NCBI RefSeq assembly: GCF_000003815.2
Contig: NC_049983.1
Coordinates: 15,267,060-15,331,059, forward strand
Origin: Branchiostoma floridae
Taxonomy: Eukaryota > Chordata > Leptocardii > Amphioxiformes > Branchiostomatidae
Length of the DNA: 64,000 nucleotides
Direction: 5' to 3'
Shown: positions 1-13,004 of the stretch, piece by piece
Layout: every line of letters begins with the position of its first letter
Position numbering within the stretch: position 1 is the stretch's first letter
The notes under the pieces: generated by a model
The model's database searches: none
Told to the model about the DNA's origin: nothing
Seen by the model: only the letters and a program-made list of their open reading frames with translations
Program-made: the position numbers and the translations under genes

Positions 1-9
1 CCCTGTGGT

Positions 10-175
10 ATGCACACTTCAGATGTCCAGGTGCTCAAAACCTACTTGAGAGGGTTCGACAGCGCCGTTTACTATCCCCATGCAAACGGTGCTATCGGAC
101 CTGGATGTCTAACTCTCATCGACGTACGGGTCTATATATTAAGGATACCCGGTGGAATTATGGGAGTTTGTCTTG
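10..175 (+). repeat. Dispersed repeat, copy 1 of 3
   Basis: The segment beginning TATGCACACTTCAG, with a CTTGAGAGGG block about 35 nt on, recurs in diverged form near 26452-26560 and 31078-31200. No coding potential or terminal structure is visible. It is probably an old interspersed repeat. Confidence 0.55.
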
Positions 176-368
176 ATATCTTGTACAGTTTAAATATCGT
201 TATCCGTTAACAATTGTCGACGACAAAAAAATTGCAATCGATTTGACTTAAACCTGAATAAAGATCCATCAATTGGAATTCACAAAATGGAATTTCAACG
301 ATTGAACCCATGACTTTAGCTACCGTAATGTCGCAGGTTATACATGGCTGTCGAACTGCACTCTCCAA

Positions 369-530
369 GCAGAGGTTAGGCTAAGGCTTTTTTTGACGTG
401 ATTTTAAGCATTGGTATCTGTTTTACTAATTTGTACCGTTTTAGTCGGGCATGAAAAAAATAGGATAAAATTGAGACCGACGAGAAAAAAGCCTAAAAAC
501 GCCCCAAACCAGTCGGAGCCTAACCTCTGC
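369..530. mobile_element. Short foldback MITE, family A copy 1
   Basis: The ends are inverted: GCAGAGGTTAGGCT at 369-382 and AGCCTAACCTCTGC at 517-530, with weaker inverted similarity inside. Related copies with the same termini lie at 33108-33286 and 62348-62521. The element is about 160 bp and non-coding, so a non-autonomous MITE is the best reading. No target-site duplication is clear. Confidence 0.7.
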
Positions 531-533
531 TTG

Positions 534-2441
534 TAAATTAGAACTGCACGTGTAAGCGTTTCGTTGCTAATCGTTGCTGTTAACTCCGAAGACAAATGAC
601 TGACAAGGTCAAAGTTGTGTGTAGCGTGTTAACAAACCTCTTCATAACTCCGCATGGTTTGGGCAACATCCGTTACCGTGACGTCATAACCCAGGACAAA
701 TCTCTACATTAGGGACACTTGTACAGAATCAATATCCTTATTGCAAGAAAAAGGTTTGTTTCGTGACGGCCACTTGAAGAATACTTTATGGATAACGTCA
801 CTAAAGGTTTTTATACTCTTTATAAGAGATAGCGACATTATAGAAAGAATCAGACAAAAATGCTGCAATGTATGAAACAACAGGGGTTTGGGTTCAGGGC
901 TGGGGTTGGGGATAAGATGAGGGCTTAGGGTCAGAGATGAGGGTTAGAGTTAGGCAATGTATGGTTTAGACCTCTACAACACCAATTTTTATTTTAATAC
1001 TAGTAAGGCGGTGTTGGGTATCCGGCTGAATTATGAGAATTAAGGCTACCGTACAAGTTGCATGATAAGAATATAATTATTATGTACCAAAACAATATCA
1101 CTTTAGGAGGGAGTCAAATTTTGAACGCCCGCTGATGTCACACAAAAAGTCAAGGTTGCACGGCCTACAGGGTGTAACAGGTTACTGAGATTTCTTATCG
1201 ACATTCCGCTGCGTCCAGCAAATACGGACCATATAGGTATAGAGAAATGTAGTCACGTTTTTCATTAAATCAAACATTTAAAGCAAAATCTTTCGGAACG
1301 TTTTAAAGAAAACATGTCCAAAAGTTAGACCACCGTATCCTAGAACGCTATTAACTAAGGGGAAATGAAAGACTTAGCATTCAAGGTGAGGGTAGAATTA
1401 AAAAGATTAATGTTTGTTATTAAATTGTTTATGTTATTCACGGTGCTCTTGGCGACAAGCTTGTACGAGCCGCAAGTTCTAAGCGACAGTATTATGCAAT
1501 ATTTGCAGCCAAGTACGAAGAATTTGAGATATATTGCTCACATTTTCACACAGTTATAGCGCTAAGGGTGAAGGCTGTAGGCTCGGACTTACACCAGGAT
1601 TTGTTGAACATTACGAGACCAAAGTTTGAGTAAACTTGTCCGCCTGCCGCGCCGGAGAGTCAACACAAACGCGCACATACACGCAGATTAGCGAGGAAAG
1701 TTTGGCTCCTGGATGGTATTTGCAATAATTACAAAGCAAACAACTCGACTAGAGACGGGACCAAACAAAGCCGCCGTATAGATCGCTATCTCTGAAAGTC
1801 CGGTATGAAAAAAACCTCGTAACCAGGCATCTAGAGCTACACTACAGGCGTGGTAATATTGCTGCATTGATGTTTTACATGAATGCCTACATGAAAACGG
1901 GGATATGCTAATCCGTTGATGTGTTAATTTATTTATTTGTTTGTTTGTTTATTTGCTTGACTGTTTGTTCGTCTTGGTGTGAGTCTTCAGTTATGTGTTC
2001 CCTAGTGCTAGTTTCATAGTTACTTTTGACATTTTATTGGTCAATTCTTTGTGCTGTAGAAAACAATGTCATAATTGGCATAAATCAAAGCAAATGAATT
2101 TTGTAACGTTAATGGCGCTAACATGAAGCATAAAAAGTCAACACCAAACAGATTAATAAAGACCTTTATATCTTAACTCTATTCTCCAAATACGCTTGGT
2201 CGCAAAAACTATAAAAATACGTATCAATTTTATAATCGTCGCACAGCCTCGTTGGTTTAAAGTGGTGGTTCGGCGTCTTCTCGCTCTAAGATAAAGATTT
2301 GTAAACCATCCTAAGAGGCCTGCAGTTGAGACTACACGTTACGCACCACCTAAGCGGACTGTGTGCTAACGGGTCGGCAGCAGAAGTGCGCAGGTTTGAG
2401 CTAGGCGGACAGAATCAGACGACAGACGACACGGATCCGAC
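534..2441. other. Intergenic, no gene recognised
   Basis: AT-rich sequence with scattered short open frames and no coding signature. A G-rich stretch at about 890-955 has several GGGTTAG/GGGCTTAGGG-like words but is degenerate. The last 200 bp would hold the promoter of the gene starting at 2442. No convincing TATA box is seen. Confidence 0.5.
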
Positions 2442-5400
2442 ATGAAGGCTGTTCTGGGGTTGTTCCTTGTGGGCCTGGTGGCCCTGACACAGGTGAGAAG
2501 TAACTTCCAATTGTAGTTTGATTCTAGGTTTGAATACAATGGACAGATTTTATTGAGTGTGGACAATGAAAACGTACAGTTTCAGATGCAAAGTTAACAG
2601 TTCATAGCTCACGGAGAACGCAAAGTCAATCAAAGGGACAGACAAAAAATGACCAACAGAAATGATCCAAGTTAGCAAAGTACGTAAGAAGACGTAATTG
2701 TGTCTTAAAGACCATGTTTAATGTTTTTGGACCTATACTATTTTAAAATGTTGAGCAAGGCCAGACTATGTGCAGGATATACTAAAAGCATAAAAACTTC
2801 TAATTAACTCTTTGCGATACAGAGTAACAATCGGTCAACCCTTCAGCATTTCGTACTTCAGCGATGGATTCTGTTTGGCTATTTGAGCCCGCTTTTTCCT
2901 AACTGAAGCTTAACACAGGGATTGTAGTATATTTTATTGGATTATGCATGGTCTAGGTATTCTCTACTAAGTGTAAACGGGGGATCTTGACATAAAAGAA
3001 TTTCAAACGCGATGCTGAGTATATCAATGTTTTCACAAACGCGCGGATTTCTAAGTCTGAATATCCTTTCGGGATTCTACAGCGACCAGAACTACCGGAA
3101 CAGCATTCTTTTTACAGTTCTAATCTGTTGACGTGTGTTTTACCTTGCCCCTACCCACAGCTTAATAGGTTTTCTAAACCTAGAGGAACAGGGACAATTA
3201 AACAAGTAAAAGTACAACATAATGGAAAGGAAAACAATCATTTTGTCTTAAACGGTCTGCATGAACCAAATTTCATCTCCACAAGTTTGGCTCAAGGAAT
3301 CAGACAGGTTTATGGTAGACAAGTAAATAGTCTCTCGTCTCATCTAGACCCGATGGACCGATAACATAGAAAGAGGACAAATCTACATCCATATAGTTTT
3401 TTTGACACAACAAAGAAAGCACAGTGACTTTCGTATGGTGTACCAACGTTACAAATTACACGGTAAAAATTTACGATTAAGTTAAAGATTCTACTTTCTA
3501 AACAACAAAGGCTAACATACGTAAATCTGTAATATCTTGACACAATCGGGCGGGGCTAGATGTGGCAATATATTTTCTAAAAACAGAGCAATCTTTTATC
3601 CACCTATTCTTACATTTTGACAGTTATCAAATCTAAAGTCAACGCTGCGTGTGGTATCGTTTATCTTGAAGCCTGGTGTACCTGAACAAAGAAAAGTGAA
3701 GAGTAGGATCGCTCTTATATTGTATTCAGAAGTTATGTCAGACTTATAATTCTGTAGTCCACATAGAGGTTTGATGGAGACTATTTTATACATATTCGGG
3801 AAATCACAGAAATTTTAGATAATATTCCTACATTGGAAAAACGTCATAACTTTTCAAACGTAGATAGTCACTACAATATCAACAAAAACGACTGCTCTGT
3901 CCTGCTATCTTCTACTTGAGACTATCATAGTAACGGGCGTTGTATTTACGATAATCTCAAGTGTTAGATTTGTACGTCACATAGATTACCCTTTGGATTG
4001 GACAGTTTATTTGATTTGATTGTTTGAAACATGAGATGAAATAATTGTATGAAATGCTTCTAATCTTTACGGGGAATTGCTGTTACCAAAAGTTGTCATT
4101 GTTCGATGAATCAACCATGATACAACTGGGATGATTAAAGTTGAATCATTTTCGTCGGGCGAGACCTTATCATATGCGGTCAGAATAAAATCAGCCTGTT
4201 GAATCACCTAATTCGATATCAAGCGACGAGGGACAGAGTTACTCTAGGGCTCGGCCACAGTCGCCCAACAATCTTCGAGCGATCGCAACTCGAAGGCATT
4301 TTTTAAAAATAATCCTGAATATGTAGTACAATATCTACCTGTCCTCCTACTGAAAATGCAGTCTTAAACCTTTGTCTGTGGTTGTTTCTGTTACAGCATG
4401 CTCGAAAATTCAAAATCTTGTGACGGCCAAAGAAAGATAAATGTGACCACGTAGGCCGGTACTAAATTTAGTTACCATGAGAGGGACATATTTGCCCAGC
4501 TGAACACTATCTCTAACACGTTACACATATACAATACATTCATAGTTGTCTTTATTGTAACTGTTTAGAAAGGTTTTAGGGTTCAAGATCTCTCTTTTTC
4601 TTAGTACACGAAACGGCCTAACACGTGCGGTAGCTTCGGTGATAGAGTTCAGAACTTGTCAATGTGAGCTGAAACGTGACGCACAATTGCGCAAAATTTT
4701 CTCCAATACGTGACACGCTTTGCGTGTCATATAAGTCGGTGTCACTTTCGTCGTATGATTGCCAATTTGTAATACGATTTTGAGCAACAGTATATTGAAA
4801 CAAAATGCTGATAGGAAATGGTACTTTAAAATTATGTTTGACAACTGAAATATTTCTCAAAGTGAGAGGTGCAATTAAATTCAAAGCTTCTTAATCTTTT
4901 ACCGTGTGCCCCACATTTATGGCCGTTTTGATTTCCACAAACAATAACATATACATTAATGATATCCTCACCTTTGTAACGCAAGGTTTATTATTAATTT
5001 TCCACACCATAACTTGTGATACCCATCATACTATGACGTCATCAGTGTCACAATCTTTACCCCCGTACCTTTGTAGTTAATTGTGCTAACGATAATAAAA
5101 TATCGTTGAACGTCATTTGGTAAATAGTTCTTTGGCGGGGCATTTTGCGTTATCGGAAAATTTCTTCTCAATTTGTTTTGAAAGCTTTTGTGAAGAGTTT
5201 TCAAACATTTTTAGTAACAGATCGTGTCCGATCTATTGAATTTTTTATTTATCTTGTGCTGATAAAATTCCCTTTTGTTTGTCGACGATTGATTTGAGTA
5301 CGCATTGCAGGTAAAAATAGCAAATACGTATATATTGAAATAGGGACGGACAACGAACGATTGTAAGCTACCGTGACCGACAAGAACAGAGTTTCTGCCT

Positions 5401-7190
5401 CCTTTAAAAAAAATTAAACCACTCCTACGCACCTACCCTCTACGCACCCTTACATACTATAGCTGCGACCCGTCCTTATTTTACATTAGAACCATGTTTC
5501 GTAGCTGCGATAAAACATTAGTTTTAGCTGCGATAAAGCATTATTTCTTGCTCCAACAAAAACGCAAAGACACTACTATTTCTAGCCGTGCCACACTCCC
5601 ATTCTAATCACCGCACAATGCAGCTAGTAGTACGATGGCCCACAAGGAAGACTTTATCGACTTTGATCAACCACGGTTTGTAGAGTGCGTAAAATACTAT
5701 GTTAAGCAACCACAACCACTTTATGTGTGGTTTCCTACATCTTTAAACTTACGTTTTGTCAGTTGTAATACTTTCTATCTTTGGAGAGTCACTATAATTC
5801 ACAAAATAACCCATAGGCTAGCACTTGTCAGGAAGTTTAAGTCTTCAAATCGTCTTCCATTCTTTTTTTATCGATCGATCGATTGCTTGTGTTTGTTAGC
5901 CGCTGCCTGAATGTCATTTGACACAAAACAAATACAACATGAAAACAAACAAACAAAAGTAAATTTTCTTTACTCAAGATTCTCTCACACAAATACTCCC
6001 CAAAGTCCTAAACACACACATAGACAATGCTACCTGACTCTATAGATGTAGTTGTGAACAATATACGTCAAGACTAATCCGTACACACAAGTAATTGTAT
6101 TTGCTAACAACCTGTGAGAGGGGTAAGGTACAAAAGCCAAGGATTATCTTGGGTAAATTCTGCAGGAGTCTGAACTAACATTGCGAAGTTGTCTTGACTA
6201 ACTCAATCAACTTTAAGCAAACATCAGTTCACACTGCAAATAGGGATATTGCAGTCAAGTACATTCCTTGTTTCATAGTAGTAGACTTTACCAAGGGAGC
6301 TAAAACATTTATTTTGTCTTCGTGTATATAGGCCATGGTTCCCACAAACCGCTACATGCGCTGCAGTTCCGACACGGACTGCAAGGCGTCGCAGTGTTGC
6401 TTGGACATCGGCATCAATGAGCATGTGTACGCGTGCAAGGAGATCGGCACCCACGGAGCGCCATGCGCACTGGATGGGAACAGCAGGTAAGGCAAAGCAA
6501 AGAAAAAATTAGGCAAGGTTAGTAGGGATTCTCTTATTTAAAAAGAAAATTATTTCTTTTACATTTCAGGTGAAGCGATCCAACAAATGCAATGCAAAAC
6601 TGAAATGCATCAGACACTTTTATTTTCTACACCACATTGTAATCATATACAGAGATATACACTGTACAAGCTCAAGTATATTATGAAACTAGACAATAAA
6701 GAAGTACAATATTCACTTCAAATTCTTACATCGAACGATCAAACCATTAACACAGCGTGAAATACAGGAAGACTGATTTAGACATCAGGTCGCAAGTTTT
6801 ATCGCATTTGTCAGCGGCTGACTAAAAAAAAGAGTGGGGCAGGGTCTCTAAATATTCGTTGACAACAATCATATTAAATGCGTGGGTTGTTACCCAAATA
6901 ATGACTTTACAAGCATCTTTAACCAACCAACATGGCGGACAATAAATGGCCACAAACGTCACGTGACTGCACACACACGGCGCATGTGACTGTCACATGA
7001 CTTAATATGGCTGTAGCAGATTGTGCACGTGACTCTCACGTGAATGTGCACGTGTTTTTCCAGGTATTTCTGCCCCTGTGAGCTCGGGCTGACGTGCAGG
7101 CCACGTGACCCGGAGAAGTGGGAGTTCTTCATCGCCCGCTACTACATGAGCAAGGACGAGCTGGACAACCTCGGCCTGTGCAAGGAGTGA
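2442..7190 (+). CDS. Secreted ten-cysteine colipase-fold peptide (prokineticin/Dickkopf-like), 3 exons
   Basis: Exons 2442-2492, 6332-6486 and 7064-7190 join in frame with GT donors (GTGAGA, GTAAGG) and AG acceptors, giving a 110-aa protein. Exon 1 encodes a signal peptide (MKAVLGLFLVGLVALTQ) and ends in phase 0. Exons 2 and 3 encode the mature peptide, joined through a split Arg codon. The mature part has ten cysteines spaced C-x5-C-x4-CC-x11-C-x9-C-x9-C-x-C-x5-C-x27-C, the colipase/prokineticin/Dickkopf-C pattern, so a disulphide-rich extracellular ligand or cofactor is likely. The acidic tail after the ninth cysteine is longer than in prokineticins, and the mature N-terminus begins AMVP rather than AVIT, so receptor activity cannot be assumed. 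Intron 1 is 3.8 kb and intron 2 is 577 bp; neither holds another gene that I recognise. Confidence 0.85.
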
Positions 7191-7372
7191 ACGTCACTTC
7201 CGGTGGACTAACGTCACTTCCGGCCAGCCATGTTCTCACACTGACGACCCCGGACTGCCCTAGTGGCACCCAATAAGGGATTACAATTTATCTAGACAAC
7301 ACTGAACACTGGTCACTTTTGATTTGGACAGACTTTAAAAATTATGTATACACACTTATTCAAAACATCACA

Positions 7373-7378
7373 AATAAA
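7373..7378 (+). terminator. Candidate polyadenylation signal AATAAA
   Basis: An AATAAA hexamer lies about 183 nt after the stop codon of the colipase-fold peptide gene, a plausible 3' UTR length. Confidence 0.45.
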
Positions 7379-8371
7379 CTTTTTGGACGAAAGGTTTATC
7401 ACAAACAAACTTGTTTGGCGAAATGTTTCAAACTCCTCAAAAAAGCATGACCTACTAACTGGCATAAAACTTTACTTTATATCATATTGGATGCATCTTA
7501 TCTAACCTTTTCCAGTTCAAAGTGACCAGTGTTCCAAGCAAACGCCTTGTCCTAATTCCGTCTGAACTTTATTCTGTTGACTGTTTGCTAACGTCTTAAA
7601 GGAAATATCCGTTTCCATACACTATCATACATGTAAGTGTTAATAGAAACTCGAAAAGGACATTGTACCGACGGTAAACTGGCGTCACATCCGACTAGCA
7701 TATGACTAGGACTGAAGATTACTGACACAAGTTTCCGTCGACCGTTCTCTACCAGTCGCTAGTTATCGATTTTTCGAAGTTTCTTTGTTTCTAAACTTTA
7801 TCTCCAGTTTGATTAAGATTGGTTCTGTATCAAACGTAAGAAAATCCAAGTTATTCCATTTCTGTAGTTCTAAAAAACATTAAACTTTCCTGAACTTAAC
7901 TGAGATTTCGTAAATGCCTGGTCTGTTCTATAACCTCTCTCTCCCATTCAATGCAATTTTATGCGCATTCTTCTTCATCATCACATGTTTTGCAACAAAA
8001 CTGCTACGACTCCGATCAAAAAATTGCACTAAACTTATGTACCAAATTACACACAAAAAACTACTCTTCTGAATGGAATAAGACAAACGAATTTTTAAAA
8101 CTAAAGATAAACTCCTTTCAATGTTACCTCATTGGCTCCCTTCTGACCAGTCAGGACAAGGCTTTGCTTTATAGCTTCCTCTGATTGGTCCATTTTACCT
8201 TGTCAAAGGATGGGACATTTCAATAAAGGTACAGTAGGAGTAGTGAAAGCAGCAGAATGTGTTTGGTCATTGAGTCATTATTCGGATACCAATTTTGCCC
8301 TACCTTATTTGAAAAACAGCAAGTTATAGATTCCTGTAAAGCAAAGCTTTAGCACAGCACACAGGTGTGTC
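7379..8371. other. Intergenic, nothing recognised
   Basis: AT-rich, without a protein or RNA gene that I can support. Confidence 0.4.
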
Positions 8372-8424
8372 TGCGTGCGTGTGTGTGTGTGTGTGTGCGC
8401 GCGCGCGCGCGCGCGTGTGTGTGT
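8372..8424. repeat. Alternating (GT)n-(GC)n-(GT)n tract
   Basis: About 53 nt of nearly uninterrupted alternating purine-pyrimidine, with a (GC)n core flanked by (GT)n. It is a microsatellite with strong Z-DNA potential. Looser TG-rich sequence continues to about 8650. Confidence 0.85.
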
Positions 8425-8659
8425 CTGACAGGTTCAGGTCCAGGGCACTTTTGTTGTGTGTTGCAATCGTTCAGTACCATGGACAAGTGTACATGTGTTT
8501 TGTGTGTTTTCTAGGTGTTGATATTTCGCACCAAGAATAAATGTATCCATGAGCCGATTATGTTAAGCACCAGAACGTTTGTTTTCGGCATCAAGGACAG
8601 ATATGTATGTGTCTGTGTGTTTTTGCGTATGTGCATGTGTGTGTTTGCTTGTAAATGTT

Positions 8660-10097
8660 GAAAGCGTTCAGCACCAAGGACAGGTCGCTTGCTTGTGCAT
8701 GGAGAAATATTTTGGTCAACAGGACAAGGAGTTCTGCCATAGCACCTTCATGTTCAAGACCATCACCAGACAATCATTTACAGACAATCATTTAGATGAA
8801 TTTGCAATTCACTTTCAGGGACGCTTTATCCCCATTATATGGATCAGAAGCGACGCTTAGCAATGTTATTTAGAACTGCAACGCCGCAAGATACACAGAC
8901 GCACGTACACACACACACACAGACATGTTGTTTTTCGTAGAGCTGTAGGATCATACCTTTATCATGAAATATTAAACACTGAGAACCAAATACACACTTG
9001 TACTCAAATTGTAGAGGTATATTTCTTCACTGGGCACAAATTGTGCAACATCTATTTTTGCTCCTTCCCCTTTGGCGACTGTAAGATGTCTTAAGTCCAG
9101 AATAAATCTGCATTCAGTAGCATCTAAAAAGGCTAAGGGACTGCCTTTATCTTTGTACTTAACCGGCTAGCACACCAAACAAAACCTCCACACACTGAGG
9201 TAACTGGGACCTTGCACTTGACGTATTAAACAGATGACCCAAACCGCCAGATCGCCCCAGATATATTGTGGTCATCCTGTTAACATCAAATGAGCCATTA
9301 GCTGCGAAATGAGCTGGACATGGCCGGCTGTTCCGTCAAGGCCAGGCCGGAGTTATATAACCGGCTCCGGTATTGGATACAAAAGCCGCAAAGCCGCTGA
9401 GGATTAGGGTATAATTAATGTGCGGCCTGCGGGCACCACGGCAGCTTGTTACGGAGCGTATATTGGACGGGTCTGTCCGTGTGGTGATGTCTGGGGAAAA
9501 TCCGTAAGGCCACAGCAAGTCAATTCTATGGATGACATTAATCGTCACCTGATTTAAGAAAAACATAATTTTTTTTGCCTCTTCGGTGAAGGTCAGATAC
9601 ACCAAAATAGACCAACGTGTTGTGTTGTAGCCTAATAATTATACAAGTAGAAGTGACACTAGAGAGGTAACCATGACTATAGTCTCAGAAGTGTAACTTG
9701 TTGGATAGTGGTGAAAGTGCAACCAAGCCATGAATGTAGTTGCCAACTTGGCAAGTGATAAAATAAAGTGTACTACACTAGTATCACTTTTACTAAACTA
9801 GTTCACTTCTTTAATACAGGAATGAATGCCTTGTTAGCTGTGATGCCACATTTTGTCACTTCAAACATTGTTACGATGTTCATGGTGTCTATTTAAAATA
9901 TTTAGACATCTTGTTTTTTTTTTTACCCATCTGTTTTCTTTTCGCGCTATTTCATTATTTTTACATTCTGCAAAGATGTCATCCATAAACTTACTTGCTG
10001 TGGCCTTATGGTGCGTATATTGGACGGTTCTGTGTGTGGTGTCGTCTGGGGAAAATTCCGTGAAGCGAGATATCGATCTCAGTTGTATGGTAATGTG
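8660..10097. other. Intergenic with one diverged duplicated block
   Basis: No gene is recognised. A block of about 60 bp containing GCGTATATTGGACGG and TCTGGGGAAAA occurs at about 9452-9515 and again at about 10010-10070, a local duplication of unknown nature. Confidence 0.45.
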
Positions 10098-10550
10098 ACC
10101 CTAGCCAAGGACGCAGACATTTTTGCGATACGTTTATACAATGAGAGAATTTTAAGTTCTGTCAGCGATTTTAGTCGGTAAGATATATCTATATCTGTCT
10201 AAGACCATTTTAGTAAAGAGGCCCTAGCCAAGGACGCAGACATAATTCACGATACGTTTGTGAAATGAGAGAACTTTTAAGTTCTGTCAACGTTTTTAGT
10301 CGGCAAGATATATTTATAGTCTATGACCATTTTGGTGAGATCGTCAGAAACACGAACATCAAACTCTTATCTTTTTCAAAGTTGTATGGTAACATGACCA
10401 AGGATGCAGACATATTTGCGTTACGTTTGTACAATGAAAGAACTTTAAAGTTCTGTCAGCGTTATAGTCGGTAAGGTATATTTATAGTTGTCTAAGACCA
10501 TTTCGGTGAGATCGTCAGAAACTCGAATGTCAAACTCCTACCTTTTGAAA
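10098..10550 (+). repeat. Three diverged tandem repeats
   Basis: A unit starting near CCAAGGACGCAGACAT, followed by TACGTTT, AAGTTCTGTCA and TAGTCGG, occurs at about 10104, 10227 and 10400. The later units also share a GAGATCGTCAGAAAC block. Spacing is 123 then 173 bp because the second unit is longer. No coding role is evident. Confidence 0.75.
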
Positions 10551-11280
10551 ATTGAACAAGTCTGATTACAAAAGGTGATAGACGATAAACAAAAAAATAT
10601 TTGCAAATCAGTATTGTCATATTGAGTACTTTAAGACAGAGCAACAGTGCCTTATGCTGAAGTGGGTATTTTCACGCGACGAGATAAGGAAATTAACATG
10701 AAGAGGCACCCAGTTATTTTCATTTTACTGGATCATAACACGCACTCTAGTCCCTACTCGATAACAAGAACATTACAACACTGAGATTAAGATTGCAAAT
10801 ATGACTACAATTATGTAGTGTACTTTGCTAAAAGAATTCTACAACTGCGCTGCATCATTTTGACTTATATCAGACAGAGAAATGAGCTCTAACCGAGCTC
10901 GAGTGGCACTCTGCTCGATGACAATAACACCACAACACTGTGCTGAAAACATGCTGAGCTGCATCGTTTTGCCTCTATCAAGGAGAACTAAATGAGCTCT
11001 GTCCTTGCGGTACTGCCTTGGGAACAGTCCTTAACCGAACTATCGATCTAAAATGGTTGATAACAAGGAAGACCTGCGCTAAGGACACGTAATAAACTAG
11101 TTCATGGCACAATGAAAGTTTGCCAGGCACTTTCTTCAGATGTAGGTTCTAAAAAATAGATAAATAAAAAAAAAACATTATGCTTCTTTTTACGTGCAAC
11201 CAAACGGCGTTAATTGTAACCTTTCATATCTTAAACAAACAAACATGTAAATGTCGTCTCTGGAAAGAAACCTGTCCAAG
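10551..11280. other. Intergenic, nothing recognised
   Basis: No open frame or RNA feature I can support. Two weakly similar AATGAGCTCT blocks lie near 10880 and 10990. Confidence 0.35.
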
Positions 11281-11384
11281 AAGTGGCAATAATAAACAAA
11301 CTCTGTTCGGAAACAGGTAGGTTTGAGCCACAGTTTCTCCATCATGGCCGATCGACTCCATTCAAACCGGGACGGTGGACGCTA

Positions 11385-11640
11385 CAGACTTCCAAACACC
11401 TTCGACTTCCCCCTTCTGGTAGATCACGAACGGATCGGGTCAAGGGGCAAATGAAGTCTATAACGTCCCCCGTCCATTCAGTTACCATAAAGAAGATATC
11501 AAGCTTACGCCGTGACAGGGGAACCCTACAGAGTTCTAACGACCTTCGACCCGCGGATGACGTCACCCATGCAGATCGGGAAGCTGGAAGTCGACAACGT
11601 CCCCCGGTTCCCCTCAGTTATTACGAAGAAAACCCCCCAC
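11385..11640 (+). repeat. Two-copy tandem duplication, possible old exon
   Basis: Two units of about 165 bp, each with ACCTTCGAC then GATCGGG and AACGTCCCCC, are adjacent at about 11397 and 11540. Short open frames cross both units, but their frames differ and one holds stops. It is either a non-coding duplication or a decayed coding exon. I cannot assign a product. Confidence 0.4.
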
Positions 11641-12055
11641 AAAGTATGCAACTCCACTACCTACGTGTTTGAGCAATATAAAATTCACTTCATAAAACAA
11701 CCGGAGTGGGGTTAGTTCGTCCCGACTGTCCCATGTTCTATTTTACCGGACCGTGTGCCGACCTGCGGCGGGCGTATCTATACAGTTGATTTTCCTGTGA
11801 TAGGGTTCAGCTCTGGGATTTACCGTTTCCATGGCAACGGCGCGATGTCCTTGCTGGTGTAATGAAACATTCGTTATTCCGCTGCCAGCTCCCCTTATCA
11901 CGGAGTACTGCTGGTGGGAGCCAGGCCGGGCCATATGGACGGGGATCGATCTTCTTACGCACACAAAGTAGAAAGATTAAGTTCTCAGTGCCACTGGTTA
12001 CTTTCTCAAATAATGGGTCTTTGCTTCATCGAGAGGAAATGAAGTACCGTTTGGC

Positions 12056-12056
12056 A

Positions 12057-12106
<50 letters not shown>

Positions 12107-12400
12107 TGTTTGTGTGTGTGTGCGTTTTCGTGTGTTATGTATGTATGTGTGTTTGTGTGTGTGTGTTCTTGTGTGTTATGTGAGTGCGTGTGTATGCGTG
12201 TGTGCGCACGTATATGTGTGTGTGTTTCTGCGATATTTATATCTGTGTGTATGTGTGTATACGTGCGTGTGTGCACGTATGTGTGTATGTGTGTATTTGT
12301 GCGATGTTTGTATTTGTGTGTGAATTCTTATTTGTGTGCGTGTGCGTGTGCGTGTGCGTGTGTTGTGTGCGTGCGCGTGCGTGTGTGTGCTAGTGTGTGT
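12056..12400. repeat. Long (GT)n-rich microsatellite
   Basis: A perfect (GT)n run at about 12058-12105 continues as degenerate GT/GC/AT alternation to about 12400. Long open frames here are artefacts of the dinucleotide repeat. Confidence 0.9.
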
Positions 12401-12659
12401 TCGTCTCTGTGTATATATCCATCTACAATACAGTCTCAGAAACTAGCACGTCTGCCGTAACGCAACATCATAATGACGGCCTCCGCATACTAAAACACGA
12501 CCAGGAAAACGTTGTGGGAATCCAGTAGGTCAGGGATGCATCCGCGCGTTCCTCCAGTGTGAGCTGAATCCTATAAGGCAGAGATAACTAGAGCGTAAAC
12601 CTGAACACAGAATCACCTTATCTGTACGTGAGGAGGTTACCCTAATGGGTAGATAGCAG

Positions 12660-12860
12660 CATGGGTGGTTTTATTGATTTTTTCTGGGAGGAGAGAAACT
12701 GCTATAACAGCTTGAAGAAAATCAAACAATCTTTTAAGCTTCCGTGAAATATCTTAACTTTTCCATGTGGTTTTATTGAATTTTCTGGAAAGAGAGACTG
12801 CTATATAAGCTAAAGAAAAAAAAGTAACATTAAGCTTTCGTGAAATGTCTTCCATGTGTC
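12660..12860 (+). repeat. Two-copy tandem duplication (about 105 bp)
   Basis: The order GGTTTTATTGA, TTTTCTGG, GAGA, ACTGCTAT, AAGCTT, CGTGAAAT occurs at about 12668 and again at about 12770. It is non-coding. Confidence 0.7.
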
Positions 12861-13004
12861 TTGTTAACTTCGCTAGAAGGTTATGTTTTGCGTAGCGTTG
12901 TGTGTATGTATGTGTGTAGTTAATATTTGATACGTGGGTACTGGGTAGGTCTTGATAAGAACTTGAAAGCATTAGATTTTGGGCCCTCTAGCATATTGTT
13001 ACGG

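Noticed and set aside
890-955. Telomere-like G-rich repeat
   Set aside because: Only a few irregular GGGTTAG-like words; too degenerate to call an interstitial telomere.
11862-12460. Long Cys/Val-rich frames
   Set aside because: Products of (GT)n repeats, not proteins. The same applies to the 31.4-31.8, 34.9-35.2 and 63.5-63.8 kb regions.
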